Below, piece by piece: positions 1 to 9,012 of a stretch of 64,000 nt of DNA. The translations under genes and the position numbers were made by a program. How positions within the stretch are numbered: position 1 is the first letter of the stretch; each line of letters starts with the position of its first letter. Origin of the DNA: Pedobacter endophyticus (GTDB taxonomy: Bacteria > Bacteroidota > Bacteroidia > Sphingobacteriales > Sphingobacteriaceae); assembly GCF_015679185.1 (NCBI RefSeq), contig NZ_CP064939.1:5270001-5334000 (forward strand), given 5' to 3'. The notes beneath the pieces were generated by a model. The model searched no databases. It was not told the DNA's origin and was given only the letters and a program-made list of their open reading frames with translations.

Positions 1-1
1 A

Positions 2-1255
2 ATAGATGCATGGCGTGTAGAGCACTCGCACCACATGAGCCCAACAAAAGGCGGTATTCGTTACAGCGAAATGGTAAACGAAGATGAGGTTATGGCCCTT
101 GCTGCGTTAATGACTTATAAATGTGCTATCGTAAACGTACCTTTTGGCGGTGCAAAAGGCGGAATCAAAATCAATACCAAACAATATAGCGTTGCCGAGT
201 TGGAAACCATTACGCGTCGTTATACCACAGAGTTAATCAAGAAAAATTTTATCGGGCCCGGCATCGATGTTCCTGCACCGGATTATGGATCGGGCGAACG
301 CGAAATGAGCTGGATTGCCGATACGTATATGACAATGAATCCCGGTCAGTTAGATGCGCTGGGTTGTGTAACGGGTAAGCCAATTGCGTTGCATGGTATC
401 CGTGGACGTAAAGAAGCCACCGGACGTGGTGTTGCTTATGCGGTTCGCGAATGTGTTGATGTAGCCGAAGATATGGCAAAAATCGGCCTTAAAGCTGGCT
501 TGGGCGATAAGAGAGTAATTGTTCAGGGATTGGGTAATGTGGGCTATCATTCTGCCAAATTTTTGGCCGAGTTCGGCGCTACCATTGTTGGTTTGTGCGA
601 ATACGAAGGTGCAATTTATAACCCTAACGGCCTTAATGTTGATGAGGTTTTTGCACACCGTAAAAATACCGGTTCGATATTGGGCTTTCCGGGTGCAACA
701 GATTTTAAAAACTCAATGGAAGGTCTGGAGCAAGACTGCGATATCATTGTACCTGCAGCTTTAGAAAACCAGTTTACCGAGCACAACATCCGCAACATTA
801 AGGCTAAAATTATTGCCGAAGGTGCCAACGGGCCAACCACACCAGAGGCTGAAACTATTTTTACGCAAATGGGCGGTATCATTATCCCCGATATGTATTG
901 CAACGCAGGTGGTGTAACTGTTTCGTATTTTGAGTGGTTAAAAAACCTTTCGCATGTGGCTTTTGGCCGTATGGAGAACCGTTATGCAGCCAACTCGAAC
1001 GCAAACTTAATTGCTACACTCGAAAATTTAACGGGTAAAACCATTCTTCCTGAGCACCGTTTAATGATTGTTAAAGGCGCCTCGGAAATGGAACTGGTAA
1101 ACTCTGGGTTGGAAGATACAATGATCCATTCTTATCACGAAATTCGTGAAACGAGAATGACCAAGCCAGCAACCGAAACATTAAGAACGGCTGCTTTTGT
1201 AAACTCGATCGATAAAATTGCTGTTTCGTATATGAATTTAGGCGTGTGGCCTTAA
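2..1255 (+). CDS. gdhA: Glu/Leu/Phe/Val (glutamate) dehydrogenase, 5'-truncated by window edge
   Basis: Catalyses reversible oxidative deamination of glutamate to 2-oxoglutarate and ammonia in the cytoplasm. The reading frame is open from base 2, so the gene begins before the window; 417 codons are visible. The substrate-binding segment with PTKGGIR and [10 protein letters not shown] is present, followed by PAPDYGSG and the Rossmann nucleotide-binding motif GLGNVG near the middle. The C-terminus is complete and ends at a TAA just before the satellite array. Family membership is clear. The cofactor (NAD or NADP) cannot be decided from the sequence alone, and a branched-chain amino acid dehydrogenase is less likely given the length and the PTKGGIR motif. 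Confidence 0.93.
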   Translation: MDAWRVEHSHHMSPTKGGIRYSEMVNEDEVMALAALMTYKCAIVNVPFGGAKGGIKINTKQYSVAELETITRRYTTELIKKNFIGPGIDVPAPDYGSGEREMSWIADTYMTMNPGQLDALGCVTGKPIALHGIRGRKEATGRGVAYAVRECVDVAEDMAKIGLKAGLGDKRVIVQGLGNVGYHSAKFLAEFGATIVGLCEYEGAIYNPNGLNVDEVFAHRKNTGSILGFPGATDFKNSMEGLEQDCDIIVPAALENQFTEHNIRNIKAKIIAEGANGPTTPEAETIFTQMGGIIIPDMYCNAGGVTVSYFEWLKNLSHVAFGRMENRYAANSNANLIATLENLTGKTILPEHRLMIVKGASEMELVNSGLEDTMIHSYHEIRETRMTKPATETLRTAAFVNSIDKIAVSYMNLGVWP

Positions 1256-1264
1256 TCCACTGCC

Positions 1265-2800
1265 GTCATTGCGAGTCCCGATTTTCATCGGGATGTGGCA
1301 ATCTTTTTAAAAAAATCCCTGCAGATATATCATTTGCAGGGATTTTTTGTACTATTTGTTTCCGTTTGCAATTAAAGAAGTCAAGTTTTTAAAACTTGAC
1401 TTCTCTGTAACACTGTTAATTTTTCGTCTGCCATGACGATAGTCCGGTTAAACACATCCGTCATTGCGAATCTCGATTTTTCATCGGGATGTGGCAATCT
1501 TATTAAAAAAAAATCCCTACAGATGTATAATTTGCAGGGGGTTTTTTTGCTATTTGTTTCCGTTTGCAACTGGAGAAGTCAAGTTTTAAAAACTTGACTT
1601 CTCTGTAAGGGCCGTTAATTTTTCGTCTGCCATTACGATAGTCCGGTTAAACACTGCCGTCATTGCGAATCCCGATTTTTCATCGAGATGTGGCAATCTT
1701 ATTAAAAAAGTCCTTGCATGTCTATAATTTGCAGGGATTTTTTGTGCTATTTGTTTCCGTTTGCAATTAGAGAAGTCAAGTTTTAAAAACTTGACTTCTC
1801 TGTAAGGGCCGTTAATCTTTCGTCTGCCATTACGATAGTCCGGTTAAACACATCCGTCATTGCGAATCCCGATTTTTCATCGGGATGTGGCAATCTTATT
1901 AAAAGAAATCCCTGCAGATGTATCATTTGCAGGGATTTTTTGTACTGCTTGTTTCGGTTTGCAATTAGAGAAGTCAAGTTTTAAAAACTTGACTTCTCTG
2001 TAAGGGCCGTTAATTTTTCTTCTGCCATTACGATAGTCCGGTTAAACACATCCGTCATTGCGAATCTCGATTTTTCATTGAGATGTGGCAATCTTATTAA
2101 AAAAGTCCTTGCATGTCTATAATTTTCGGGGGTTTTTTATGCTATTTGCTTCCGTTTGCAACTGGAGAAGTCAAGTTTTAAAAACTTGACTTCTCTGTAA
2201 GGGCCGTTAATTTTTCGTCTGCCATTACGATAGTCCGGTTAAACACATCCGTCATTGCGAATCCCGATTTTTCATCGGGATGTGGCAATCTTATTAAAAA
2301 AGTCCTTGCATGTCTATAATTTGCAGGGATTTTTTGTGCTATTTGTTTCCGTTTGCAATTAGAGAAGTCAAGTTTTTAAAACTTGACTTCTCTGTAACAC
2401 TGTTAATTTTTCGTCTGCCATTACGATAGTCCGGTTAAACACATCCGTCATTGCGAGTCCCGATTTTTCATCGAGATGTGGCAATCTTTTAAAAGAAATC
2501 CCTGCAGATGTATCATTTGCAGGGTTTTTTTGTACTGCTTGTTTCGGTTTGCAATTAGAGAAGTCAAGTTTTAAAAACTTGACTTCTCTGTAAGGGCCGT
2601 TAATTTTTCATCTGCCATTACGATAGTCCGGTTAAACACTGCCGTCATTGCGAATCCCGATTTTTCATCGGATGTGGCAATCTTTTTAAAAAAATCCCTG
2701 CAGATGTATAATTTTCGGGGGTTTTTTTGCTATTTGTTTCCGTTTGCAACTGGGGAAGTCAAGTTTTAAAAAACTTGACTTCTCTGTAAGGGCGTTAGTT
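1265..2800. repeat. Tandem satellite: eight ~197-bp units, each with three hairpins
   Basis: The word GTCATTGCGA recurs at 1265, 1460, 1659, 1856, 2054, 2251, 2447 and 2644, giving periods of 195-199 bp; the eighth unit is shorter. Each unit carries hairpin 1 (ATCCCGAT/ATCGGGAT inside ATTGC/GCAAT), hairpin 2 (TCCCTGCA/TGCAGGGA followed by a T run, terminator-like) and hairpin 3 (AGAAGTCAAGTTTT and its complement, almost perfect). Units differ by scattered substitutions and two variants of the hairpin-2 left arm. The first hairpin 2 (about 1309-1348) could terminate gdhA. No convincing coding potential; the period is not a multiple of three. Confidence 0.95.
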
Positions 2801-3058
2801 TATTAAGCCAAAACAGCATGACGGTATATTTAATGAAAGATGACCGCCCCTTCGAGCCTGAAAATGAGCCTCTCGGCTTGAGCTTGTATCGAGTGTAGTC
2901 GAAACGCTACGACGATGTAAGGGCATAGGAAGACTAGTGAACAATTGAACTTCGGACTTCGGACTTTTCGACTCCAGACTTTCGGGCTTCCACTATCAGC
3001 TAATTGTCAATATAAAGACAAGAAAAATGTAAATGAATGTTCACTATGGCTATTTTTC
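2801..3058. other. Non-coding mosaic of dispersed repeat fragments
   Basis: Contains a fragment of the family built around GTCGAAA and CTTGAGCTTG (2875-2910) and a run of CTTCGGA-like words (2947-2995) that recurs in other intergenic regions of the window. No gene is visible. Confidence 0.6.
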
Positions 3059-3066
3059 TATCTTTG
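3059..3066 (+). promoter_or_regulatory. Bacteroidota -7 promoter element of ccmE
   Basis: TATCTTTG matches the Bacteroidota -7 consensus TAnnTTTG and lies 28 bases before the ccmE ATG. No clear -33 TTTG is seen 19 bases upstream. Its position inside the longer possible reading frame from 3037 supports the later start. Confidence 0.5.
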
Positions 3067-3093
3067 TTACCAGCTTTTACAATAACATATAAA

Positions 3094-3528
3094 ATGAAAA
3101 AAAGTGCAATAATTGGTCTGATAACCATTGCTATTTCTGTGGGAATCTTATTTAGCTTAAATGCAAATACAGACACTTATTCAAATTTTAAGGAAGCCGC
3201 TGCTTCGCAAAAAGAAGAGCATGTAATGGGTTACTGGGAAAAATCGCAAGGAACTTATTACGATGCAGTAAAAGACCCTAATCACTTTTCTTTCCACATG
3301 AAAGATGAAAAAGGGGAGATCCGCGAAGTTGTTTACTCAGGCACAAAGCCTCAAGATTTCGAAAAATCGGAAAAGCTTGTGCTGATAGGCAAAATGGATC
3401 AGGACAAGTTCTACGCCTCAAAAATCTTAATGAAATGCCCTTCAAAATATAATGATAACCTCGTCGAAATTAACAAAGATGGTAAAGTGGACGAAGTAGG
3501 TAAGTACGGCGAGAAAAAATATAACTAA
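3094..3528 (+). CDS. ccmE: Cytochrome c maturation heme chaperone CcmE, Cys-type (CxxxY)
   Basis: Periplasmic, membrane-anchored heme chaperone that carries heme to the CcmF lyase. The 144-residue protein has one N-terminal membrane anchor (residues about 4-22) and an OB-fold-sized periplasmic domain. In the classical family heme binds a His in an HxxxY motif; here the equivalent site reads C115-P-S-K-Y119, the CxxxY variant known from some other bacteria and archaea. The ATG at 3094 is preferred over 3037 because it starts the anchor directly and follows a -7 promoter element. It is four bases upstream of ccmF and surely co-transcribed with it. Confidence 0.9.
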   Translation: MKKSAIIGLITIAISVGILFSLNANTDTYSNFKEAAASQKEEHVMGYWEKSQGTYYDAVKDPNHFSFHMKDEKGEIREVVYSGTKPQDFEKSEKLVLIGKMDQDKFYASKILMKCPSKYNDNLVEINKDGKVDEVGKYGEKKYN

Positions 3529-3532
3529 TTTA

Positions 3533-6001
3533 ATGGATATTCAATTTATAGGCGAAAACCTATTACCGGGTAAAATCGGTCAGTTCTTTATTGTTTTGGC
3601 GTTTAGTGCATCGTTGTTATCAACAGTTGCGTACTTTTTCGCCAGTCGCAACACAAACCTTGAAGATAAATCGTGGAGAAATCTGGGAAGAATTGGATTC
3701 CTTGTTAACTGGGCCAGTATTATTGGTATCGGGGTAACCTTGTTTTACCTCATTTTAGGGCATTACAACGAATACAGTTACGTTTACTGGCATTCATCAA
3801 AACAGTTGCCCGTTTATTATATCGTTTCGGCCTTTTGGGAAGGACAAGAGGGAAGTTTTTGGCTTTGGGCTTTTTGGCAGTCGTTTTTAGGTGCACTTTT
3901 AATTTGGAAGGCAAAAACCTGGGAGCGTCCGGTAATGACAGTTGTTGCTTTTTCTCAATTGTTTTTAACCTCAATGATGCTGGGCGTTGAAATTTTCGGC
4001 GAGCGCATCGGCAGTTCTCCATTCATCCTTTTAAGAGATTCGCTCGATTTAAAATCGATGGCGCCGGTGGTTTTCGCCAACCCCGAAAACTTCGCTAACT
4101 ATTTAAAGTTTATTACCGATGGGCGAGGACTAAATCCTTTGTTGCAGAACTATTGGATGGTGATTCACCCGCCGACCTTATTTTTGGGTTTCGCCAGTAT
4201 GGTGGTTCCTTTTGCTTATGGAATTGCAGCGCTTTGGCAAAAACGCTACAAAGAATGGATTAAGCCGGCAATGCCGTGGACGCTTTTTGCGGTAATGGTT
4301 TTGGGAACCGGTATTATTATGGGCTCTTTTTGGGCTTACGAAGCGCTAAACTTCGGCGGTTTCTGGGCCTGGGACCCTGTAGAAAATGCATCGTTAATTC
4401 CGTGGCTTACCTTAATTGGCGCAGTACACGTTATGATTGCCTATAAAAACACAGGTCATGCCTATTTTACCGCAATTGCACTCGTTTTTCTGAGTTTCTT
4501 GCTGGTGCTTTACGCATCTTTCTTAACCCGAAGCGGCATTTTGGGCGATACCTCGGTTCACTCGTTTACCGATATGGGTATGTTTGGTCACCTGATCCTT
4601 TACAATGTTGTTTTTGCCGCATTGGCCGTTACTTTAATTGTAATGAGATGGAAAGAATTGCCCATTACCACAAAGGATGAAGAAACCTATTCTCGTGAAT
4701 TTTGGATGTTTATTGGTGCCTTGGTAGTAACCATAGCCTGTATTCAGGTCATATTCTCCACTTCCGTTCCCGTATTTAACAAAGCCTTCGGAACCAACTT
4801 TTCGCCACCAATTGATGCCGTTAAATATTACAACCAGTGGCAGGCACCGTTTGCAGTATTGATTACTTTAATCTCCGGTTTCTCGCAATACTTAAAATAC
4901 AAAAGGACCGATCCGCGTAAATTTTACAGCAGCCTCATTTCAGTTATACTTTTTTCTATTGTTTTAACTGCGGCACTGGTTTACGTAGCCGATGTGTACA
5001 CAAACACCATGTACATATTAATAACGTTTAGTTGTTTGTTTGCCATCCTGTCAAATGCAGCCGTATTGTACCAGGCTTTCGGCGGAAAGGCGAAGCTTGC
5101 AGGCTCAGCTATTGCGCACATTGGTTTCGCTTTGTTGATTCTTGGCGCATTAATTTCGGCCGCTACAAATAAGCCTTTGTCTATCAATGCAAACAGGTTT
5201 ATTCCGGTTAAGGATTTCGAAAAGACCGAAAAACCCGGCGAGAACATTATGTTGTATAAAAATGAGCCTAAAAAAATGGGCAAGTACACCGTAACTTATG
5301 TTAGCGATACCACCGAGGCGCCAAATACCATTTACGAGCTTAATTTTAAGGTTGTGGATGAGGCAACAGGGAAAGTGAAGGAAGATTTTAACCTGCATCC
5401 TCACGTTCAGGATAATGAAAAAATGGGATTGATTGCATCGCCCGATACCAAGCATTATTTAACTTACGATGTGTATACCCACATTACCAGTGCAGCCATA
5501 AAGGCAGAATCGCACGAAGACCATGAAGGGCATTCAGACGATGAGAATTACAAAGCACCACGTATTGTTAAGGTGTCCGAAGGCGATACCATCCACACAT
5601 CGAGTGGAATTATAACCGTTAAGGGTTTAAACAATAAGCCTACAGCAAAAGATTTGGCGTTGGCACAAGGCGATTTTGCTGTTGGCCTGCCATTGGAGAT
5701 TAACAGCGCCGGAAAAGTTTATAATACAGAGCCTATCTTTCTGATCAAAGGCAACAACACTTTCGATTTTGCACGGAAAATAGATCAGCTCGATTTAAAG
5801 TTCCGGTTTACGCGTGTTTTGCCTGAAGAGAAAAAAGTAGAATTACAGATTTTTGAGAAACCTCAGCAAGCCAAAGATTGGGTGGTTTTTAAAGCTATCG
5901 AATTTCCGTTTATCAATTTATATTGGGCAGGAACCATTGTAATGGTGATTGGATTTTTGTTATCTATTTTTAGGAGACGAAAAGAAGCGAAAACTGCATA
6001 A
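3533..6001 (+). CDS. ccmF: Cytochrome c biogenesis heme lyase subunit CcmF
   Basis: Integral membrane protein (822 residues) of the heme lyase that attaches heme to apocytochrome c. Many transmembrane segments are visible. The tryptophan-rich WWD heme-handling signature (GGFWAWDPVENASLIPWL) sits near residue 275, with conserved periplasmic histidines in contexts such as VIHPP near residue 210. A large extracytoplasmic domain precedes the last transmembrane helix and contains a His/Asp/Glu-rich stretch (SHEDHEGHSDDE, about residue 656), possibly metal-binding. Length is above the E. coli protein (about 650) but in the range I expect for Bacteroidota. It follows ccmE by four bases; ccmA-D, G and H are not in the window. 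Confidence 0.95.
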   Translation: MDIQFIGENLLPGKIGQFFIVLAFSASLLSTVAYFFASRNTNLEDKSWRNLGRIGFLVNWASIIGIGVTLFYLILGHYNEYSYVYWHSSKQLPVYYIVSAFWEGQEGSFWLWAFWQSFLGALLIWKAKTWERPVMTVVAFSQLFLTSMMLGVEIFGERIGSSPFILLRDSLDLKSMAPVVFANPENFANYLKFITDGRGLNPLLQNYWMVIHPPTLFLGFASMVVPFAYGIAALWQKRYKEWIKPAMPWTLFAVMVLGTGIIMGSFWAYEALNFGGFWAWDPVENASLIPWLTLIGAVHVMIAYKNTGHAYFTAIALVFLSFLLVLYASFLTRSGILGDTSVHSFTDMGMFGHLILYNVVFAALAVTLIVMRWKELPITTKDEETYSREFWMFIGALVVTIACIQVIFSTSVPVFNKAFGTNFSPPIDAVKYYNQWQAPFAVLITLISGFSQYLKYKRTDPRKFYSSLISVILFSIVLTAALVYVADVYTNTMYILITFSCLFAILSNAAVLYQAFGGKAKLAGSAIAHIGFALLILGALISAATNKPLSINANRFIPVKDFEKTEKPGENIMLYKNEPKKMGKYTVTYVSDTTEAPNTIYELNFKVVDEATGKVKEDFNLHPHVQDNEKMGLIASPDTKHYLTYDVYTHITSAAIKAESHEDHEGHSDDENYKAPRIVKVSEGDTIHTSSGIITVKGLNNKPTAKDLALAQGDFAVGLPLEINSAGKVYNTEPIFLIKGNNTFDFARKIDQLDLKFRFTRVLPEEKKVELQIFEKPQQAKDWVVFKAIEFPFINLYWAGTIVMVIGFLLSIFRRRKEAKTA

Positions 6002-6005
6002 GCAA

Positions 6006-6770
6006 ATGAATATTGTTTTATTAGGTTCGGGGAACGTTGCCACACAACTCGCCAAGGCTTTAACAGCAAAAGGCGAAACAATTGTGCAGGTTTATAGCCC
6101 CAACTTAAGCCATGCAGCACTGTTGGCCAATAAAGTGAACGCAGCTGCAGTTTCGGCAGTGAACGAAATACAAAAGAACGCCGATTTATACATCATTGCT
6201 GTAAAAGATGATGCTATTGAAAGCCTTGCCATTGCGTTAAGTGCTGTTGGCGGATTGGTGGTACATACATCCGGTACTACCGATATTAACGTTTTGGCAA
6301 AGCACTGCAAGCGCACAGGCGTTTTTTACCCGCTTCAAACCTTTTCCAAAGAAAAATCGGTATCGTTTGATCAGATTCCACTTTGTTTAGAGGCGAAACA
6401 ACCAGGTGATTTGAGCCTATTACAACAATTGGCTAAAAAATTAAGCCAGAGGGTTTATGAAATGGATGGCGGAAAAAGAAAGGTATTGCATCTTTCGGCA
6501 GTATTTGCCTGCAATTTTCCGAATCATCTGTACGCTTTGGCTGCTCAAATTTTGGACGAGAATGGTTTAGATTTTGATTTGATGCGGCCACTGATTTTAG
6601 AAACTGCCGAAAAAATAGAAACGAACAGGCCTTTCGATGTGCAAACTGGTCCGGCCGTTCGAAAAGATGAAAATACTATAAATGAGCATTTAAGCATGCT
6701 CAACAACCTGCCCGAATTGCAGAAAATATATCAATCCCTTAGCGAGAGCATTAAATTAGTACATAAATAG
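6006..6770 (+). CDS. Rossmann-like and DUF2520 domain protein
   Basis: The 254-residue cytoplasmic protein starts with a dinucleotide-binding fold (LGSGNVATQLA, residues 5-15) like that of F420/NADP-dependent oxidoreductases, followed by a C-terminal helical DUF2520 domain of 6-phosphogluconate-dehydrogenase type. The substrate is unknown. ATG 6006 is chosen because the Rossmann strand begins there; the longer frame from 5949 overlaps ccmF. It starts four bases after ccmF, so it is in the same transcript. In Bacteroidota this family often lies near kdsC-like and maf genes, as it does here. Confidence 0.85.
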   Translation: MNIVLLGSGNVATQLAKALTAKGETIVQVYSPNLSHAALLANKVNAAAVSAVNEIQKNADLYIIAVKDDAIESLAIALSAVGGLVVHTSGTTDINVLAKHCKRTGVFYPLQTFSKEKSVSFDQIPLCLEAKQPGDLSLLQQLAKKLSQRVYEMDGGKRKVLHLSAVFACNFPNHLYALAAQILDENGLDFDLMRPLILETAEKIETNRPFDVQTGPAVRKDENTINEHLSMLNNLPELQKIYQSLSESIKLVHK

Positions 6771-6810
6771 TACAATTGCCGCTTTTGCTTATTACTTTTG
6801 CATAATACTT

Positions 6811-7143
6811 ATGAGCATTTTTAAACTGAAAATAAATTTTGAGGAAGCAGATCACCAGCCGGTTGAATTACCAATAGCAGCCGGAGAATCTGTTTTAGAT
6901 GTTTGCCTTGATAACGGAATCGAGCTTCAGCATAACTGCGGCGGCGTTTGCGGTTGCAGTACCTGCCACGTTTACGTAACCAAGGGCATGGATAACATTC
7001 AGGAAATTTCTGATAAAGAAGAAGACTTTATCGATCGGGCCGTTCGCCCTCGAATTACCTCCCGCTTAGGTTGCCAATGTGTGGTAATTAATGGCGATAT
7101 TGAGGTTACCATCCCTGATCAATCTGGCTTTATGGGACATTAA
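6811..7143 (+). CDS. fdx: 2Fe-2S ferredoxin, ISC/adrenodoxin type
   Basis: Small electron carrier (110 residues) for iron-sulfur cluster assembly. Cysteines C43, C49, C52 and C88 reproduce the Cx5Cx2Cx35C ligand spacing of ISC ferredoxins; extra cysteines at 47 and 90 flank the ligands. Acidic surface residues DKEEDF follow the cluster loop, as in adrenodoxin-type proteins. A possible TACTTTTG -7 element lies at 6793-6800. The next gene encodes IscX, supporting an Fe-S assembly role, although the rest of the isc operon is not in the window. Confidence 0.92.
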   Translation: MSIFKLKINFEEADHQPVELPIAAGESVLDVCLDNGIELQHNCGGVCGCSTCHVYVTKGMDNIQEISDKEEDFIDRAVRPRITSRLGCQCVVINGDIEVTIPDQSGFMGH

Positions 7144-7270
7144 TTAGTCTTAAGTCCGAAGTCTTGAGTCAAAATTTCGACAACCAATGACCCAATGACC
7201 AATGAACTAATGACCAATGACCAGTGAACTAATGACCAATTAACCAATTACCCAGTTACCCAATTTAAAC
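7144..7270. repeat. Degenerate AATGACC/AATGAACT short-word repeat between fdx and iscX
   Basis: A run of 8-10-base words such as CCAATGAC, TGAACTAA and CAATTAACC fills most of the fdx-iscX gap (7180-7262). The same words occur downstream of uspA, cmk, lon and pabB. Confidence 0.7.
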
Positions 7271-7278
7271 TCCTATAC

Positions 7279-7521
7279 ATGAATAACGATAAGTTTGCCC
7301 TCCCATTTTACTGGAACGATTATGAAGATATTGCGATGTCTCTGTATGAAAAGTTTGGCGACGAGTTTGGTGAAACAAAAATCTACCGCATCCGTTTTAC
7401 CGAATTGTTGGAGTGGGTGTTAACATTGCCAAACTTTAAAGGTACCCGCGAAGAAAGTAATGAAGGCCATTTAGAACAAATTCAATCGGCCTGGGTTTAC
7501 GAGTGGAGAGATAATCAGTAG
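7279..7521 (+). CDS. iscX: Fe-S cluster assembly protein IscX
   Basis: Small acidic protein (80 residues, against 66 in E. coli) that binds IscS and modulates iron delivery during Fe-S cluster synthesis. The family core is visible: WNDYEDIAMSLYEKF at residues 11-25, then TKIYRIRFTELLEWV and a C-terminal segment ending in AWVYEWRDNQ, close to the typical LE.IQ..W..E pattern. It lies downstream of the 2Fe-2S ferredoxin in the same orientation, as in isc operons, though 135 bases of short repeats separate them. Confidence 0.88.
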   Translation: MNNDKFALPFYWNDYEDIAMSLYEKFGDEFGETKIYRIRFTELLEWVLTLPNFKGTREESNEGHLEQIQSAWVYEWRDNQ

Positions 7522-7776
7522 TTAGTCTGGAGTCTTAGTCGTGAGTCTCGAGTTGTGAATCTCTGTCAACGCTGAATAGTTAGAAGTAGGAATTAGCGTC
7601 TAAAAATAGCCGATTCATCGATTGCGGCGTCAAAAAACTATAAGACCTATATGTCTATATGGTTTAAATAGCGACAACTAAATAATATGAAGCACCAAGG
7701 CATGAGGGCACCTAATAAAAACTATATGTACTATAGGTAAATATGGTCAATTAATTGAACACACTTCCAACCCAAC

Positions 7777-8304
7777 ATGTTTCTACAAAAGCTACGCGAA
7801 ATTAACACATTTATCTTCGATGTAGATGGCGTTTTAACCGACGGTTCGGTGCAAGTTACCGATAACGGACAATCATTACGCACCTTTAATATCAAAGATG
7901 GTTATGCCATGCAGTTGGCCGTTAAACGCGGATATACTATTTGTATCATATCGGGCGGCAACGGTATTGCGTTGGCCAGGCGCTTTCTTAACCTCGGCAT
8001 ATCTGATGTGTTTTTAGGGGTGGAAGATAAGGGAGCGGTTTTTGATCAATACTTAAAAGATAAAAACGTTAACGCTGCCGAAGTGCTTTACATGGGCGAC
8101 GACATCCCTGATTTAGAAATTATGGAAAGGGTGGGATTGCCGACCTGTCCGGCAGATGCAGTTGAAGAAGTTAAGGCCAGTTCGCAATTTATATCCCCGT
8201 ATAATGGCGGCAAAACTGCGGTTAGAGACGTTATCGAAAAGGTAATGAAAGTGCAGGGCAAATGGCACGACGAACACCCCAATGCCGCCGATTCATCCAT
8301 TTGA
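7777..8304 (+). CDS. kdsC: KdsC-like HAD phosphatase (3-deoxy-D-manno-octulosonate 8-phosphate phosphatase)
   Basis: Cytoplasmic HAD-family hydrolase expected to dephosphorylate Kdo-8-phosphate for lipopolysaccharide core synthesis. The 175-residue length and the absence of a cap domain fit the KdsC type. HAD motif I is DVDGVLTDG (residues 15-23), motif II the Ser in IISGGNG, and motif IV MGDDIPDLE, where the aspartates bind Mg. Such proteins function as tetramers. Related YrbI-type phosphatases acting on other 9-carbon sugar phosphates cannot be excluded, since no kdsA, kdsB or kdsD gene is adjacent. No terminator is obvious downstream. Confidence 0.85.
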   Translation: MFLQKLREINTFIFDVDGVLTDGSVQVTDNGQSLRTFNIKDGYAMQLAVKRGYTICIISGGNGIALARRFLNLGISDVFLGVEDKGAVFDQYLKDKNVNAAEVLYMGDDIPDLEIMERVGLPTCPADAVEEVKASSQFISPYNGGKTAVRDVIEKVMKVQGKWHDEHPNAADSSI

Positions 8305-8538
8305 GTATTAGCCGCAACGGTACAAAAAGCATCGTTTTTATTTTAGCGTAACGCGATGTGCCCTATGTATCTATGTGGTCAATTTTTTGCAGCTATAGCT
8401 GACTTAATGATACGGCGGCACGGGCAGGATTGCTCGAAGATTAAAAATAATTGTATGCAACAGTGAAGTTACATTTGCCCGTTAAACTTTCGATTGCATT
8501 GCCCATCAAACGTGTCTAAAATCTCTAATAAAAACAAC

Positions 8539-8940
8539 ATGAAAAAATTAATGATGATTTGTGCACTGTTATTTTCAGTAGTAACTTTTGCAAACGCACA
8601 ACAAGGCGGCGGTCAGGGCAGGGGCGGAATGATGATGAAACCCGAAGACAGGGTGAAGCAATTGGATGAAAAGCTGAAGCTTAGCGATGATCAGAAAACA
8701 AAATTAACCACAGTGTTTACTGAGCAGGCAGACGCGATGAAAAAAATGCGTGAAGAAGGACAAGGTGGCGATCGAGCTGCAATGAGAGAGAAAATGCAAA
8801 AGATGCGTACCGATAACGATGTTAAAGTGAATGCTGTTTTAACAGCAGATCAGCAAAAAACCTATAAAACCTGGCAAGATGAGCAGCGTGCTGAAATGCA
8901 AAAACGTATGCAAGAACGTCAGGGAGGGGGAAACAACTAA
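8539..8940 (+). CDS. Secreted Spy/LTXXQ-like small helical protein
   Basis: A 133-residue exported protein: signal peptide MKKLMMICALLFSVVTFANA (residues 1-20), then a short Gly-rich stretch and a charged helical region rich in Met, Lys, Glu and Gln. The pattern (E)DRVKQLDEKLKLSDDQKTKL resembles periplasmic Spy/CpxP-like chaperones and the DUF4890-type proteins of Bacteroidota. A role in envelope stress or chaperoning is an inference. The ATG at 8539 is chosen because it directly starts the signal peptide. A strong hairpin terminator follows at 8961. Confidence 0.75.
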   Translation: MKKLMMICALLFSVVTFANAQQGGGQGRGGMMMKPEDRVKQLDEKLKLSDDQKTKLTTVFTEQADAMKKMREEGQGGDRAAMREKMQKMRTDNDVKVNAVLTADQQKTYKTWQDEQRAEMQKRMQERQGGGNN

Positions 8941-8960
8941 TTTTCGATAAATGAATTTCA

Positions 8961-8995
8961 ACAAAAGCGGCTTATCAGTCGCTTTTGTTATTTTT
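8961..8995 (+). terminator. Intrinsic terminator after the Spy-like gene
   Basis: ACAAAAGCG (8961-8969) pairs with CGCTTTTGT (8980-8988), followed by TATTTTT. Confidence 0.75.
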
Positions 8996-9012
8996 GGGCT
9001 TTTAAGATCATT

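Noticed and set aside
1381-1977. Minus-strand 62- and 64-codon frames in the satellite with similar peptides
   Set aside because: They are the same repeat unit read in one frame; the 197-base period is not a multiple of three, and the composition follows hairpins rather than codons.
3037-3093. Earlier start for ccmE
   Set aside because: It would place the -7 promoter element inside the coding region and add residues before the membrane anchor.
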